From Fomitopsis serialis (lineage: Eukaryota > Basidiomycota > Agaricomycetes > Polyporales > Fomitopsidaceae), in contig NW_025955003.1 of assembly GCF_022376445.1 (NCBI RefSeq), positions 1 through 64,000 of the forward strand: DNA of 64,000 nt, read 5' to 3'. Under the pieces are notes generated by a model that was not told the origin of the DNA, made no database searches, and saw only the letters and a program-made list of their open reading frames with translations. Position numbers and translations under genes: made by a program. Shown here piece by piece: positions 21,700-32,953 of this stretch (its first letter is position 1; each line of letters begins with the position of its first letter).

Positions 21700-22513
21700 C
21701 TACCACGGATGCTGCGTGCCGTTGTACCTCCAGAACTTGCCCGAGTCGGCGGGGGTGAGGCGGGCGATGACGCCGAGGATGCCGGCGGCGCTCTCCGTGG
21801 TCTCGAGGACGGCGCCCTCGCCGCCGAGCGGGGTCTTGACCCACCCGGGATCCATGCAGATGCACGTAAAGTCTACGCGGGTCTTCGCCTGCTTGTACGT
21901 CTGTGCGGCGCACGTCGGTCGGCTGGGAGGAACGCAAAGAGGAGGGACGCACGAGCATGTTGAGGGCGCACTTGCTGATTGAGTAGCTCGTGCACTTGGG
22001 GCCGCAGTCGAGCCCGAGCGACGCGAGCCCGGTGGAGACGTTCACGATCGTCTTCTTGGAGCCGCGCAGGAGGAAGGGGTAGTAGAGCTCGCCGAGGAGG
22101 GCGGGTGCGCCGAGGTTGGTCTGGAGGACCTCGAGGAGTTGGGCGTAGTCGAAGTCGAAGGGCGAGTCGAAAGCGGGGTTCTGAGGTGCGGCCGTATGAG
22201 CCAGGGAAGAAGTAGTAGTGACAGGTGGGCTTACGATGGCCGCGTTGTTGTAGAGGTAGTCGAGCCCGCGGTCACCGAGTATGTCGCTCACGTACTTGAC
22301 GGAGTCGCGCATCGACTGTTCACTGCCAACGTCGAGCGGGACGACGTGCACGCGGCCCATTTCGGACGCCTGAAGCTTGTGCAGGTCTGTAGCGGCTGCG
22401 GGAGTCCGGCAGGTGGCTATGATCTCGTTTGACAGAGAGGCAGCGAGGAGCTGGGTGGTAAGTTCGAGGCCGAGGCCGCGGTTTGCGCCGGTGATGAGCC
22501 AAACGGTGGACAT
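21700..22513 (-). CDS. Short-chain dehydrogenase/reductase (C-factor-like SDR), copy 1
   Basis: A 235-residue classical SDR. The N-terminal Rossmann motif is 'WLITGANRGLGLELT' (TGxxxGxG, residues ~4-18); 'LDVGS' is the adenine-ring aspartate segment; 'NNAAI' is the NNAG-like motif. 'TSYSISKCALNML' contains the catalytic YxxxK, and 'DPGWVKTPLGG' is the post-catalytic PG segment. It is most like cytosolic NAD(P)(H) C-factor/sniffer-type SDRs; the substrate is unknown. Exons 22513-22235, 22180-21953 and 21900-21700 total 708 nt with an intact frame. It is in tandem, 253 bp downstream of a paralogue on the same strand that shares its intron positions, so the pair arose by gene duplication. Confidence 0.9.
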
Positions 22514-22766
22514 GTTGAAGGGAATAAGTGTGCAAAGACATGGCAGAGACGGGCTTATATGGAGGGAGCACGACGGGAGGACGATGGCGGAGAGTGTCGA
22601 GAGTTGGTCAAGAGACTGCACACCCGGCTATTCCTCGGCAGAATAGCAGGCACGATCGCACGCGCGTGCTCTCTTTCTCCTCCTCCTCCTACCTGCCAAG
22701 GAGTATACATGCTGCCTGCTACTGCTGCTCTACTCCGTGCTATGTGCTACGGCCCGTCTGCGGCTG

Positions 22767-23723
22767 CTACCACACGACCTCCTCGCCGTCGTTGTTGAGG
22801 AACTTGCCCGAGCTCTTCCCCGTCGCCGTCGTTGCAAGCTTCAGCAGCCTGCCCACCGACTCCTCCACCTCCATCATCGCACCCGGTCCTCCCATGTCTG
22901 CCCTCGCCTCAGTCACAATCTCTCGCGCTGAGTTTTCTGCACAAACACACCTGTCTTAACCCACCCCGGGTCGACCACATAAGCGATCAAGTCTGGCCTC
23001 GTCTTTGCCTGTTTGTACATCTGCCCACCCGCAGCGATTTATGCACTAGTCAGCGACTCATGCACAGGAGGTACGCTTGAGGCACGCAACGAAACTCACG
23101 AGCATGTTCAGCGCCGTCTTGCTCACGCTGTACGTCGCATTCTTCGCCCCAAAGTCCAGCCCGATACTCGCCAGCCCGCTCGTCATGTTCACAATCACCT
23201 TCCGCCGGCCCTTCTCCAGCAACGGTAAGTACACCGTCCCCAGCAGCGCCGGCCCCGCCACGTTTGCCCGCAGCGTGTCTAGCAGCCCGTCGTACGAAAA
23301 GTTGAACGTAGAGTCGTCGCCCTCCGTCTAGCCCCCGATCAGCGGCCAGTACGACATGCAGAGGCAGCAGGACTCACGATGGCGGCGTTGTTGTACAGGT
23401 AGTCAAGTCCCTTCTCTCCGAGGATCCCCTCCACCTCCGGTACGCTCCCGCGGATGCTCGCCTCGCTGCTCACGTCTAGCGCGACGACGTGCAGCTGCCC
23501 CTTTGCGCTATCCTTCAGCGCGGTCAACTTTGATGCCCGCGCAGGATCGCGGCACGTCGCGACGACGATATTTCTTGGGTTGGAGACGAGTTGTCGGACG
23601 AGCTCAAGCCCGATTCCGCGCGAGGAGCTGCGAGTTGGACGACCATAAGAGTGAGTCGTAGTAGCAGGCCTGGTCTAGTATGTCGACTTACCCAGTGACG
23701 AGCCAGGTCGATATCTCAGCCAT
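22767..23723 (-). CDS. Short-chain dehydrogenase/reductase (C-factor-like SDR), copy 2
   Basis: A 236-residue paralogue of the neighbouring SDR. It starts 'MAEISTWLVTG' at 23723, with the first intron splitting the TGSSRGIG cofactor motif. Next come 'LDVSS', 'DYLYNNAAI', 'ATYSVSKTALNML' (YxxxK) and 'DPGWVKT'. Exons 23723-23692, 23627-23378, 23327-23100, 23020-22951 and 22897-22767 total 711 nt and need no frame correction. It shares two intron positions with copy 1 and has two more (one in the first motif, one after WVKT). Such NAD(P)-dependent reductases act on small carbonyl compounds; nothing nearby fixes the substrate. Confidence 0.9.
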
Positions 23724-24924
23724 GATATCACTCACGCACGATCTTACTCTCGACCAAAGACGACGAGACTAACGTTCTCGATAAACCCATCCACCGCACA
23801 TATATACCCTCGCCCTGCGCCTCTCGGTGCTCCGGATCGACTCCGTGGGCGAGGAGGCGCGTCACTTGATGCTCAGCGGCGAATCCTCGGTGCGTCCCCG
23901 CCCCGAAGTCCTATCGCCCCGACTTCCGCGTGCCGAAAGCTTATTCGGGAGGCGACGAGATCTGTGTTGCGCTGATTGTTGATAGAGTCGTGGGACGGAG
24001 AGGCCGCTCACCAGGACAGGGAGTTGAAGCTGGAGATCGTCTCGAGTGGCGCGCGTTGCTGAGTATGGTGTGGAGGTGCGCAGTCCTCCTCCATGCTCTC
24101 CGTACTCGCTTTTCCACCGACGCGATCCCACCCACCGTGCACTGAACCTCAATGTCTTCAGCCCGGCCTTTCTTCTTGTCCAACGCGATCACGTGACCGA
24201 GAAACCCTTTGTCCTTCGCGCGCCGTTGGCAGTGTCCAAGTGCGCGTGCGCGTACAAACCACTATATATCTCACCTACGAGTGTCGACTATGACGTCTAC
24301 GTCATTTATGTCTCTGAACAGACGACAGTGCAAAGCAGGACCGTGCTCGACCGCCACCCCCGACAAATCCTTCTCAAGTCCACAGTCAACGCATAGGGGC
24401 TCTCCTGGGCGTGGCTAATGCATACCCCACAACACAGCCCCTTCATTATGCCTCCGCAAGACCCTCCCGGAGCAACGCCACAGCGCGCGTGGCCTTGCGC
24501 GCCGTTGCTTTGTCCTTCCTCGCTTGGCGACACGCTCCGTGGTGGCGCAGCCCCCGCACAAAGAGCTGCGCCACGCGCCCTGAATGCGAGGGCACGCTTT
24601 GGCTAGCGTGTCACATCCGTTTTGTGCTTTGCGCGGGGATGTGGGAAGCCTGGACGGTGGCCTTGCGTGCGCGGTGCTTGGACCTGGTGGCCGTGGCGGG
24701 TTCCGCCTTTATAGCTGCGTGCGGGTGGGGCTCGCGTCCCTTGTACTCTTGCTCTCGTTCTTGCTGTTCTGTTCGTGCTCTCTGCTCTCTCTGCTCTCGC
24801 CCCCGCCTTTCGTTCATCCCGATTGCGCCTCGCCGCCTCACTGTCCATTCCTCGTTCACACCCTGTGCTATCCGCGACCTCGACCTCGACATCCCCAAGC
24901 AACCGCCACAACCGTCCCACCGCG
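23724..24924. other. Divergent intergenic region
   Basis: Shared upstream region of SDR copy 2 (-) and the unknown gene at 24925 (+). Frames across it are short, and I see no further gene. The last ~150 bp before 24925 are C/T-rich, as is common upstream of fungal start codons. Confidence 0.5.
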
Positions 24925-26669
24925 ATGTTCACCAAGCTCGGCTCTCTCCTCGAACGCACCTTCAGCAACAAGCGCAGCCGAAGCCCCACCAAACGTAGCC
25001 CAGCCAAACCGAGCAGCCGCTCGCGCGCACGCGCCCTCTCCGAACCTGCCACCCCGCCGCGCGCCGCCACCGCCACCTCTGTGGCAAGCACCGCGCTCGC
25101 CTTCCCGCCCACCCCTTGCACGCCCACCCCCAATCACACCCCCAATCACATCCACAACCGCGCTCGCACCGCAGACGATGCCAACGTGCCCGTCCTCGAC
25201 ATCCGCGCGCCCTCCCCCGTGTCGGCGTCTGCACCTGTGTTCTTCGCGGATGCGGGCCGCGCACTGTCCCCGACGCCGACGAGGCGCGTGAGGTTCTCGA
25301 GCGAGTCGACGCTCGCGTCGGTCTGCACGACCCATTCCAGGGAGGCGTACGACCGCTCGCCGATCGTGGAGGTCCCCGCGGGGCTCGAGGGCAGCCCGAA
25401 CAAGCGAGAGAGGAGGGGCGAGAGGGAGAGGGAGCGGGAGAGGGCGCGGGCGCCGAGAGGGGAAGTATTTCCGGTGTCGTTCTCCACGCCGAACTTGGGC
25501 GCGGGCTCGAGCCCCGGAAAGCAGGAGTGCAGGCGGGAGCGCAGGCCGTCTCTCCGCCTGCAGTCCGCGAGCCGTTCGTTCGTCGGGATGTCCATCGAGG
25601 AGGAGACTGAGGAGGAGGACCGCCCTCGGCCTGCCGCGCTGACGCCGCTGACGAGGTCCTACTGCGAGCGGGGGCGGAAGCGGCCTAAGCCACGTACGCG
25701 GCCCTCGACGGATTCCTCGCGTGCAATCTGTGGCGGGGTTGTGGGGCGCGGTGTGGACGGTCCCTTTGACGACGCGGACCTACCGTCGTACGCTGAAGCG
25801 CGGACCGCACACCCGCCCGTATACGGGACTCGCTTCTGGAATACGCCTCCGCGCGCAGCGCCTGGCGGCCCGCCCGGCGACTCCTTCCTCAGCCTCGACT
25901 ATAGCGACGACGAAGACATCGACGAGGGTCTCCACACCGCCATGTTCGTCCACGGCCGGCGCGCCTCCGAACGCACCGCCTCTGCCGCGCGCACCGACGC
26001 GCTCTTCTTCACGCTCCAGCCCGCGGACGGCGACGGAGACGACGTCGACGAGGCAGGCTGGGAGGCGTACGGCCTCGCACAGACGGAGGGCAAGCGCGAG
26101 CGCGCACGGGAGCGACGGGAGCGCCGCGCGCTCCTGGCAGCGTTCCCGGAACCGCCCCGCTCGATGCCTACACCCTCGCCCACGCCCGCACCCAAGCTGG
26201 GCATGCTCAAGCACCGCGCGATCTCGGAGTGGGTCAAGGAGTCCACGGCGTCCGTGTCGGTCTCGTCGGTGTGCGAATCCGCGGCGTCCTCCGTGGAGGA
26301 GTCGCTCGGCACGGACTCGAGGCTGGGCCACGAGCACGGGCACGACCGCAGCGGGAACCCGAGCCCGCTCAGCTGGCAGCACGGGACAAGCACAGCGAAC
26401 ACGACCCCCGAGCTCACGCCGCCACGGGCGCAGCGCGCCAGGGGGAGGGGCGCGTGCGGTATGACCCGTACGTAGCCGCGAAGTCCTGCCCGACGCTGGT
26501 CAACCAGGGGGGTACCGGCTGGGGTCGATCGGAGTTGCCGGCGAAAGGGCGCAGGATGACGGGGAGGGAGAAGCTGCTGCCGCTTGTGCCGTATGAGGAG
26601 CTGGACCAACCATTTCGGTTCGAGCGGCATCCATATGCTGCGGCTGCGTTGAACGCGGAGAAGTGGTGA
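24925..26669 (+). CDS. Unknown Ser/Arg/Pro-rich, probably disordered protein
   Basis: I do not recognise the family. The ATG at 24925 (MFTKLGSLLERTF) begins a 581-residue protein after one frame correction. Residues 15-45 are basic and Ser/Pro-rich (SRSPTKRSPAKP). Residues ~160-185 are Arg/Glu-rich. An acidic patch (SDDEDIDEG) lies near residue 330, and a PPVY motif (possible WW-domain ligand) near residue 296. The C-terminus is better ordered: 'SCPTLVNQGGTGWGRSELP' then 'LLPLVPYEELDQPFRFERHP'. The frame shifts near 26445 in a G5 run; one added G joins the two halves into exactly 1746 nt. No intron fits the switch. The 3' end of this gene is duplicated in the chimeric block at 18210-18396. 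Possibly a regulatory or scaffold protein, but that is only inference. Confidence 0.65.
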
Positions 26670-27167
26670 GGCCCTTGAGGGGCTGGTATGCGAGAGAGAG
26701 CTTAAGATATGATCTATGATATATGTATGGCCTCTTATGAAGGTTTCCTTGACGTTCGTTTGCCAATGTGCAGTAGTGTACATGCGTGCTGTATCTACTC
26801 GAGGTTATCGTTATAGCATCTGCACGCAGGTGATGAAACATTCGATCGTGAAGCTTGACCAGCAAGAGTCGCCCGAACTCAAATCCATCCGCACTCGGAT
26901 GGCTCCCATTCGCATGTCCTCTCCCCCTCTCCTCCCTAGGATCCGGCCGCCGCATTGATGCGTAACGGGGCACAGGCAGCGCTAGAGGAGACGAACTGGA
27001 GACATCGTGCAGATCCGAGGATCAAATATTACTGTGGACTGACAATTCAGTGTCGGACACAATACAACAGTTTCGGCATTGACTTCCTGTGTCTAGCGTA
27101 CAACTTCACGCATACATAGCCCGTCTATAACCAGTGTAGAGCCAGTGAACACAACAGATGAATATCA
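26670..27167. other. Convergent intergenic region, source of duplicated block
   Basis: 3' flanks of the unknown gene (+) and NMD3 (-). Two parts of it (26670-26771 and 26854-27167) are found again near 18210-19229, with long stretches almost identical. No ORF is supported. Confidence 0.7.
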
Positions 27168-28829
27168 TCATGCATCGTGTTCCTCCAGCGTCATCTCGTC
27201 GAAGTCTTCCAGCAGCTCGTCCAGCTTGACTTCAGGGAAGTCCGGCTCGTCCTCGTCGCCCTCCGTCGGCGCAATACTCGCCGTCTCGTCCTGTGCGCCC
27301 TCGTCCACATCCATCGCAGACTGACCCTGCCCCTTCCTCCTCGTCTTTCCGCCCGCCAAGCCCGAGCCCGCACCTGGCTTGACGTCCTTCGCCTGATACA
27401 GGTTCACCGCGCCCCGCATCTCCTCGTCCTCCTCGAGGTCGCGCAAGAAGAGCTCGTAGTCCTGCTCGACCTTCTTCTGGTCGCGCCCGCCCATGCGGCC
27501 CACGACGCCGCGGCCCGCGCCCGTCTCGCCCTCCTCGCCCGCCTCCATCGCGATACTCCGGAGCTTCCAGTTCCTCGGCTTGTTCTTCTTGCGCCGGTTC
27601 GGGTACGCCTTCTTGACGAGCACGACGTCGGGGACGCGGTGGGCGGGCAGCGCGGCGAAGTCGTCCGAGTTGAAGTTCGCGTGGGTGAGGAAGTAGCCGA
27701 GCGCGGCATCGCCGGGCTGGAGGATCCCGCCGAGGTGCGTGCGCGTGTGCAGGATCTGCGAGGACGCGCCGCCGTCCATCAGGTCGTCGTCGCCGCCCTT
27801 GCCCGAGGTGAAGGCGCCGCTGAGCGCGACTTGCGCGTCGGCGAGCACCCACTTGCCTCGGGTCTGGCCGGAGGGCTCGACGTCGAGGACGGTGAACTCG
27901 ACAAGGTCGGACACGCCTGCCAGAGAGTCGAATGGCATGCGCCAGTACGATGCTACGGAGAGCTCAACGGACTGGAGGGTCGCGGGGTCGAGAAGATGCA
28001 GCGAGTTTCCAACGCGGGAGCAGAGTGCGAGGGGCGAGATGTTTGAAAGTGAGCGAGCGAGCTTTGAGGGGAGGGCGACGAGGTCGTCCTTGCACACTGG
28101 GACGATCTCGACGGAGTAGGTGTACTTGAAGTTCGCGGTGTTGGTGTGCGTGTCCGAGCTGAGCAGCTGCTCGCTCGCCTTGCTGCGTATAGGGACAACG
28201 CCTGACAGGAAATCGACCATCTTGATGGCATGACTCCGCGACGAGTAGAAGAAGTCGAGCCCGTCTCGGACTTCCTTCACGGATATCGTGTCTTTTTGAG
28301 CGCCGTGCTTGAGAATGAGCTGCTCGAGGAAGAGGAACGTCCGCTTATGCGGAACCTTCTGACGAACTTGGACGAGAGCCTTCCATGTGTTTTTGGCAGC
28401 TAGCTTTGTGCAGTCGGGGCACTGACCGTGCTGTACCAGGTACTCGATTTCGAAGACCTGCTCGAGGATCGTCGCAGTGAGGACCTCCTTTTGGATCGTA
28501 AGCGAGACGCGCAACCGCTTGCTGTGCGGCTCTGTCCAGATGAAGTGAGCGTCGGTCAATCGGACCTTGTTCAGGCCTTTCAGTTTGCGGAGACAGATTG
28601 CGAGTAGCTCTTGCGACTCGGGTCGAGCGATCGTCCAGGCAGAGGGAGGGGAGAGGAAGCGATCACAGTTACGGCAGAATGAGACGGAGGCTTGCTTCGG
28701 GATCCCCTCTGTGATATCGACGCTGTTGCGCAGGCATGCGACGCAGAGATTTGCGGAGTTGGGGACGATGGGAGTACCGCAGTCGGCGCAGAGGACGCGG
28801 TGTACGGCTGGTGCGGGGACAAACTCCAT
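27168..28829 (-). CDS. NMD3: NMD3, 60S ribosomal subunit nuclear-export adaptor
   Basis: Intact single-exon frame of 553 residues starting MEFVPAPAVHRVLCADCG at 28829. NMD3 binds the pre-60S subunit and recruits the CRM1 exportin to carry it out of the nucleus. The N-terminal zinc-binding cysteine pairs are visible (CADCG, CVACL, CRNCDRF, CPDC at residues ~14-150). They are followed by the conserved core 'VPHKRTFLFLEQLILKHG' and 'DGLDFFYSSRSHAIKMVDFL'. The acidic C-terminus has basic patches (NRRKKNKPRNWK, GGKTRRKGQGQ) usable as nuclear localisation signals, and a leucine-rich 'LDELLEDFDEMTLEE' matching the expected export signal. A TTG-led extension upstream (to 28850) is not needed. This single-copy essential gene is the donor of the broken copy at 18397-19229. 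Confidence 0.95.
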   Translation of the reverse strand: MEFVPAPAVHRVLCADCGTPIVPNSANLCVACLRNSVDITEGIPKQASVSFCRNCDRFLSPPSAWTIARPESQELLAICLRKLKGLNKVRLTDAHFIWTEPHSKRLRVSLTIQKEVLTATILEQVFEIEYLVQHGQCPDCTKLAAKNTWKALVQVRQKVPHKRTFLFLEQLILKHGAQKDTISVKEVRDGLDFFYSSRSHAIKMVDFLSGVVPIRSKASEQLLSSDTHTNTANFKYTYSVEIVPVCKDDLVALPSKLARSLSNISPLALCSRVGNSLHLLDPATLQSVELSVASYWRMPFDSLAGVSDLVEFTVLDVEPSGQTRGKWVLADAQVALSGAFTSGKGGDDDLMDGGASSQILHTRTHLGGILQPGDAALGYFLTHANFNSDDFAALPAHRVPDVVLVKKAYPNRRKKNKPRNWKLRSIAMEAGEEGETGAGRGVVGRMGGRDQKKVEQDYELFLRDLEEDEEMRGAVNLYQAKDVKPGAGSGLAGGKTRRKGQGQSAMDVDEGAQDETASIAPTEGDEDEPDFPEVKLDELLEDFDEMTLEEHDA

Positions 28830-30147
28830 CCTGAGATGAGCTGCTAGCAAGTGGAATGGCGTTAGTTATCAGACGCACAGCGGTGGAAAGAGCGGTCAGG
28901 AATGGCATAGGCGTGAGTTTGAAGACGCACTTTGTATCTCGCACCTGTGAAGCTCTGAACATGGAGCGTAAGCATAACCTGATCGACAGCGACAAGGCAG
29001 ACTAAAAGAGCTTTCAAAACGAACAGCTACATCTCCGGGACAACTGCAGATCTCCAAACCATGGCCCGGTACCAAACCCGACCACCAATCGCATAGGATG
29101 CTTACTCACCGCTTTCCTCAGCTCTGTCTGTCCGTTGAGCAATATAAAGGTAATAATCCCCCGTAGTTCTGTCACAGAGCGAGAGCTAGACAAGCCAGGG
29201 GAAGGAGGAGGAGGAGGAGGATGGCAGAAAAAGGCGGGAGCTGGAGGAGTCTGCATGAGTAAGATCCCCGGAGCCGATCGATCGTATACACAGGCGCCCG
29301 TGACTAATCGCGTCGATGCCGACAAGTCGTCCTCCGAGTCCCTCTGCCTTTCGTTCGCCGTATCGCTTTCCGTCCTCTGCTGAAAGTCCTTTACTCTCAT
29401 CTACTAGTGCAGCTTGCGGATTGTTGTGGTGTCGAGCGGTAATGGCGCGCGAACGCGAGCCTGTCGGTAGCGTCACGGTGTCGAGGGCACTACTATACAG
29501 CCCGCCGGCGAGTTACAACTACTCTCTCGTTCGTCGGCCTTGAATAAATGAAGAGCCTTCGGTTCCGAGTCTTTTGGTGCGATGTAATTGAACTTTCACA
29601 GGAGCATACCTCACCGAGCTTGACGAGGCGCGGATCGCAGGTTGGCTCCGTGCTGTGTGCAGGTTCGCCTCAGTATGTACTCTACTATCTCAGGCCGGCA
29701 TGGACAACACTCATTTATCTCTCTGCACCCAGTTTGGATACACTCGGTCTATCCCCGGTTTCTGGGTACCTGGCTATTCTATAATATTTGCCTATCGAGC
29801 TACACCGTGACTAGCAAGAAGCGGTACGCAAAGTGTGCTCGGATGCAAGACTATAGCTCGTTTAAACTGTTCAGCCGACGAAGATTCTATCGCTATTCTG
29901 GACTACACTTTCAGCCTGAGAAGAGCGACATGGAGAATCGTAGTGACCGTGGTCTCCGTCGCTTGCGCGAGGTACGTTTCCTAGGCTCTCGTTACTAGCG
30001 AATGTTGGATCTCCGATGATTACAAGACAGTTGGGATCCCAGTTCGTGGGCGGTGCCGATGAGCCACTTGAAGGTGTCTGGGGAAGCCGTGGGCAGTCTG
30101 CTCGCCCACCGCGTTTGTGGATCGTTGGAGCTCGAGCTATCCTTAGG
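28830..30147. other. No recognisable gene
   Basis: Upstream region of NMD3 and DNA beyond it. Short ORFs only, including a Gly-rich frame over a GGAGGAGGA tract near 29205. The last few hundred bases may hold a 3' exon of the membrane-protein gene at 30148-30546. Confidence 0.45.
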
Positions 30148-30546
30148 TCAGCCCAATATGAATCGATGTTGAGTGGACATGAAGGACTTACCTACCACCA
30201 AGTCGAACATGCTGTTGACATCCTTTTTTGAGCGTCGCACGTTGTACATGCGGATGCAGACCACGATCATGACGACCAACAGGAAACCGATGAGGACACC
30301 GATAATCAGTGCTGCGGTTCTCAGCGGGTGGCCGCTAAAAAATGAGGTGGGCCGCTCAGTCGGGAATGATGTGTCCGCGGTGGTCTGTGCGGGTACTTCA
30401 ACGTCGCTGTGTTCGAGGGCGAGGCATTTCTGGGGGAGATACGGGTAATCACCGCTGCTACTACAATCTGTCGTAGGTGAGACGGCACTTGAGATAGCGG
30501 AGGCAGCGGAGGTGAACGCAGAAGCGGAGACAGTACTGAGCAGCAT
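30148..30546 (-). CDS. Single-pass membrane protein, unknown
   Basis: The ATG at 30546 opens a frame with a weakly hydrophobic, Ser/Ala-rich N-terminus, a Thr/Ser/Pro-rich segment, and one strong transmembrane helix at residues ~78-100 (TAALIIGVLIGFLLVVMIVV). A basic stop-transfer sequence follows (RMYNVRRSKK). This is the layout of the small fungal type I membrane proteins with a mucin-like ectodomain and a short cytosolic tail. A good donor (GTAAGT at 30191-30186) occurs after DLVV, so the true tail probably continues in a further exon towards about 29,900-30,140. The unspliced frame simply stops at 30148. I cannot resolve the C-terminus or assign a function. Confidence 0.6.
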   Translation of the reverse strand: MLLSTVSASAFTSAASAISSAVSPTTDCSSSGDYPYLPQKCLALEHSDVEVPAQTTADTSFPTERPTSFFSGHPLRTAALIIGVLIGFLLVVMIVVCIRMYNVRRSKKDVNSMFDLVVGKSFMSTQHRFILG

Positions 30547-31478
30547 GCTCTGTCCGCTTCCCAGAGGGTTTGCTGAATGGCATCCGGGAGGGCCTCATAT
30601 TAATATTTCAGGGTATTTTTCGGGGTATTTCTTCAACATCCCGCCGATCCAAGCGCTGGTATAGTGCGTATAGTAATGCTGTCCTCATCTCACTTGATAG
30701 TACAGCACCCTCACTCTCTCTGTGTATAGCCACTTATACGCACCGCTTCCTTTGGAGGTATCCAGGATCCGACCAGCTATTGTGTCCGTTGCGATTTCGC
30801 ATGTCTACATATACCTGGATTCTGAATCCAACCACGTAGTCCGTATGGGATGATCAAATCCGAGCCCCTAGGTAAGTTAATCGCTCCTTGGCTGTTTTCG
30901 CAGAGTAGAGTAGCTGACAGAGTTGGCCGCCGCTGCACAGCACCTAGTACGCGCGTCCATCAACTCAATACGCTTATACTGGGTGTAGCTATGATGTCCA
31001 TCATTCGTGACCGCTGACTGGTACGTTCGCATCACTGAATGAGCTCCGTTCCTCAGGCTGTTCCCCAGAGGACCAGTCTTCGAGTTGTGCATTGATGGTG
31101 GCCAAGTCGGAACAACATCAGATCGAGCGTCTCGCCCTCAAATTGTACGCTGAACGAGAAATGAGATGTCCACCGCAAGGTCGATGCGATCTCTGCTCGT
31201 GATTGTTTCATGGTCTCTCACGTACGTCCCTTGTCATTGACGCACCATAGCTGACGTCGCCACCGGATGCAGGGTACATGGTCTACTCCATTGTCGACGA
31301 AAAGAGCATCCATTAGCATGTATAGTGCTCCACATGCAATATATCTGTCGGGACGACCGACGCAAGCTGCTCATCCTTCGCGAGTTCTACAGCGTCGTGC
31401 CAGCATCTTCTGTCCTTACCGTTGCCACCGTTGCCGTCGGCCCGTCGCCCTTGGAATCATCTATATCTCCTCATTGGG
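30547..31478. other. Intergenic between two membrane-protein genes
   Basis: Divergent spacer between the minus gene starting at 30546 and the plus gene at 31479. No ORF with recognisable features; presumed to hold the promoters of both. Confidence 0.5.
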
Positions 31479-32261
31479 ATGTCTGAATTCACGCAGTCTA
31501 CTTGTCCGACAACACACGAGATCGCCATCTTGGTCCCTGTGATCATCCTGAGCCCGTTGGTCACGGTGGCGTTAGTACTTGCTGTCATAGCCTACTTCAG
31601 GTGCCGGGAACGGCGCAAGCATCGGCCAAAACTGACAAATCTATGCGACGGTGAGCCATCTGTTTCGAGGGTTGACATGGAATGCGCGATTCACCAGTGT
31701 CATTTGGTAGTCGAACAACGACTATCCAAGTATATTCACAGTGACGGACCTGCGAGTCGGAGTGTCACGCCGTTCCAGCAGTTTGAGGCACCTTCCGCCG
31801 AATCACAGTCGCCAAAGAGCCCCTACCTCGCACGCTGGGACTCCGAGAGGCACGACGTCGAAAGGCCCGGTCCACAGAGTATCAGCTTGACGGCACCGTC
31901 TGTCCCGGACTCAAACACTGGCACTTCGCTTCGACAGAGCTCGGAGTACACTGCTCAGGCTGTTCGGGCGGAGTCGTCGAGACCGCCCTCGTACTCTACT
32001 ACGGCACCAGTCACACCCACAAGCTGCAACAGCTACACCGTAAGTGACCTTGCGCATCAAGAGGTCACGGAACATGTTGCGACGTTCGACTCTCCGCAGC
32101 TTTCTGCGTTCCATCGCCAAGAATGTCGTTGTGGGAGGAGCCTGTTGATCATCTCGACTACGGCCCGCGGCCTCCGCCACCAGCGTTCCACGAGCCTCTT
32201 CTTCAGCCGTCACATTCAACAAGGATATATTGAATGGGTACGTGAGGCCGCAATCCGGTGA
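31479..32261 (+). CDS. Single-pass membrane protein, unknown
   Basis: The ATG at 31479 gives a short N-terminus (MSEFTQSTCPTTHE), one transmembrane helix at residues ~16-42 (AILVPVIILSPLVTVALVL), a basic cluster (RCRERRKHRPK), then a Ser/Pro-rich cytosolic tail. The unspliced frame stops at 32261. Another frame over 32102-32230 (containing WEEPVDHLDYGPRPPPPAF) looks more protein-like for the C-terminus; it is offset by the same minus-one step seen at other sites in the window, so a base may be missing near 32,090-32,100. Its domain plan resembles its divergent neighbour at 30148-30546. Function unknown. Confidence 0.5.
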   Translation: MSEFTQSTCPTTHEIAILVPVIILSPLVTVALVLAVIAYFRCRERRKHRPKLTNLCDGEPSVSRVDMECAIHQCHLVVEQRLSKYIHSDGPASRSVTPFQQFEAPSAESQSPKSPYLARWDSERHDVERPGPQSISLTAPSVPDSNTGTSLRQSSEYTAQAVRAESSRPPSYSTTAPVTPTSCNSYTVSDLAHQEVTEHVATFDSPQLSAFHRQECRCGRSLLIISTTARGLRHQRSTSLFFSRHIQQGYIEWVREAAIR

Positions 32262-32953
32262 CAAACCCTACACTCACTGATGTGGGATAACGTAAAGGTG
32301 ACTACAGCTGCGGGACTCCGACCCAACCTCACGTTCACCGAATTGTAGTGGCATATCTCGCGACGGTGCCGCGGCGGCGGCCATAATGTATACTGGACTA
32401 GACTTACGATAATGTCCTGGATGATGCAAACAACAGACTTTTACAGGGGTCGGTACTAGCAGAGGGAGGCTGCTACACGTACGTGCGCTTGAACGGGGCC
32501 GTGCCGGTTCACCATCCAACTTCAACACTACTGCGCATATGATATATCGACGGTAACGACACCTGCTAACTTAGTACCAAACGTCAGTGTCAGTATAGTT
32601 TTATATACGTTACTAGTTCGTCTGAACTGCCAGTGCGCTGCGAGCAACGCGGCAACTTAAACGATTACCGCCTTTTAGCTTGTTAGCTATTGCTGCATCC
32701 GAGGAGTCGTTACAGGCCCAGGCGTTTCGAATGCGAAGGTGAGGTGGATCAATCATAGATGGTGCGCGAATCCTGTTCCTACGTACACAATTAATTCCGG
32801 CCAGTCACAGACGTCGCCACGATTCTGGGAACACTATTCAGTCCGATGTAAGACTTGAAGTAGTATCATAAAAATGCATACAATTATACCACGACGAGGT
32901 CGTCACCAGGGTAGTTCCACTCAAATCCTGTCCGCCATCCACATGCCGTGGTC
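32262..32953. other. No recognisable gene
   Basis: AT-richer spacer with only short frames. I see nothing that supports a gene, RNA or mobile-element end. Confidence 0.5.

Noticed and set aside
26440..26480. Short intron in the unknown gene (GTATGACCCGTACGTAG)
   Set aside because: Only 17 bp, below any usable fungal intron length; a missing G in the G5 run explains the shift.
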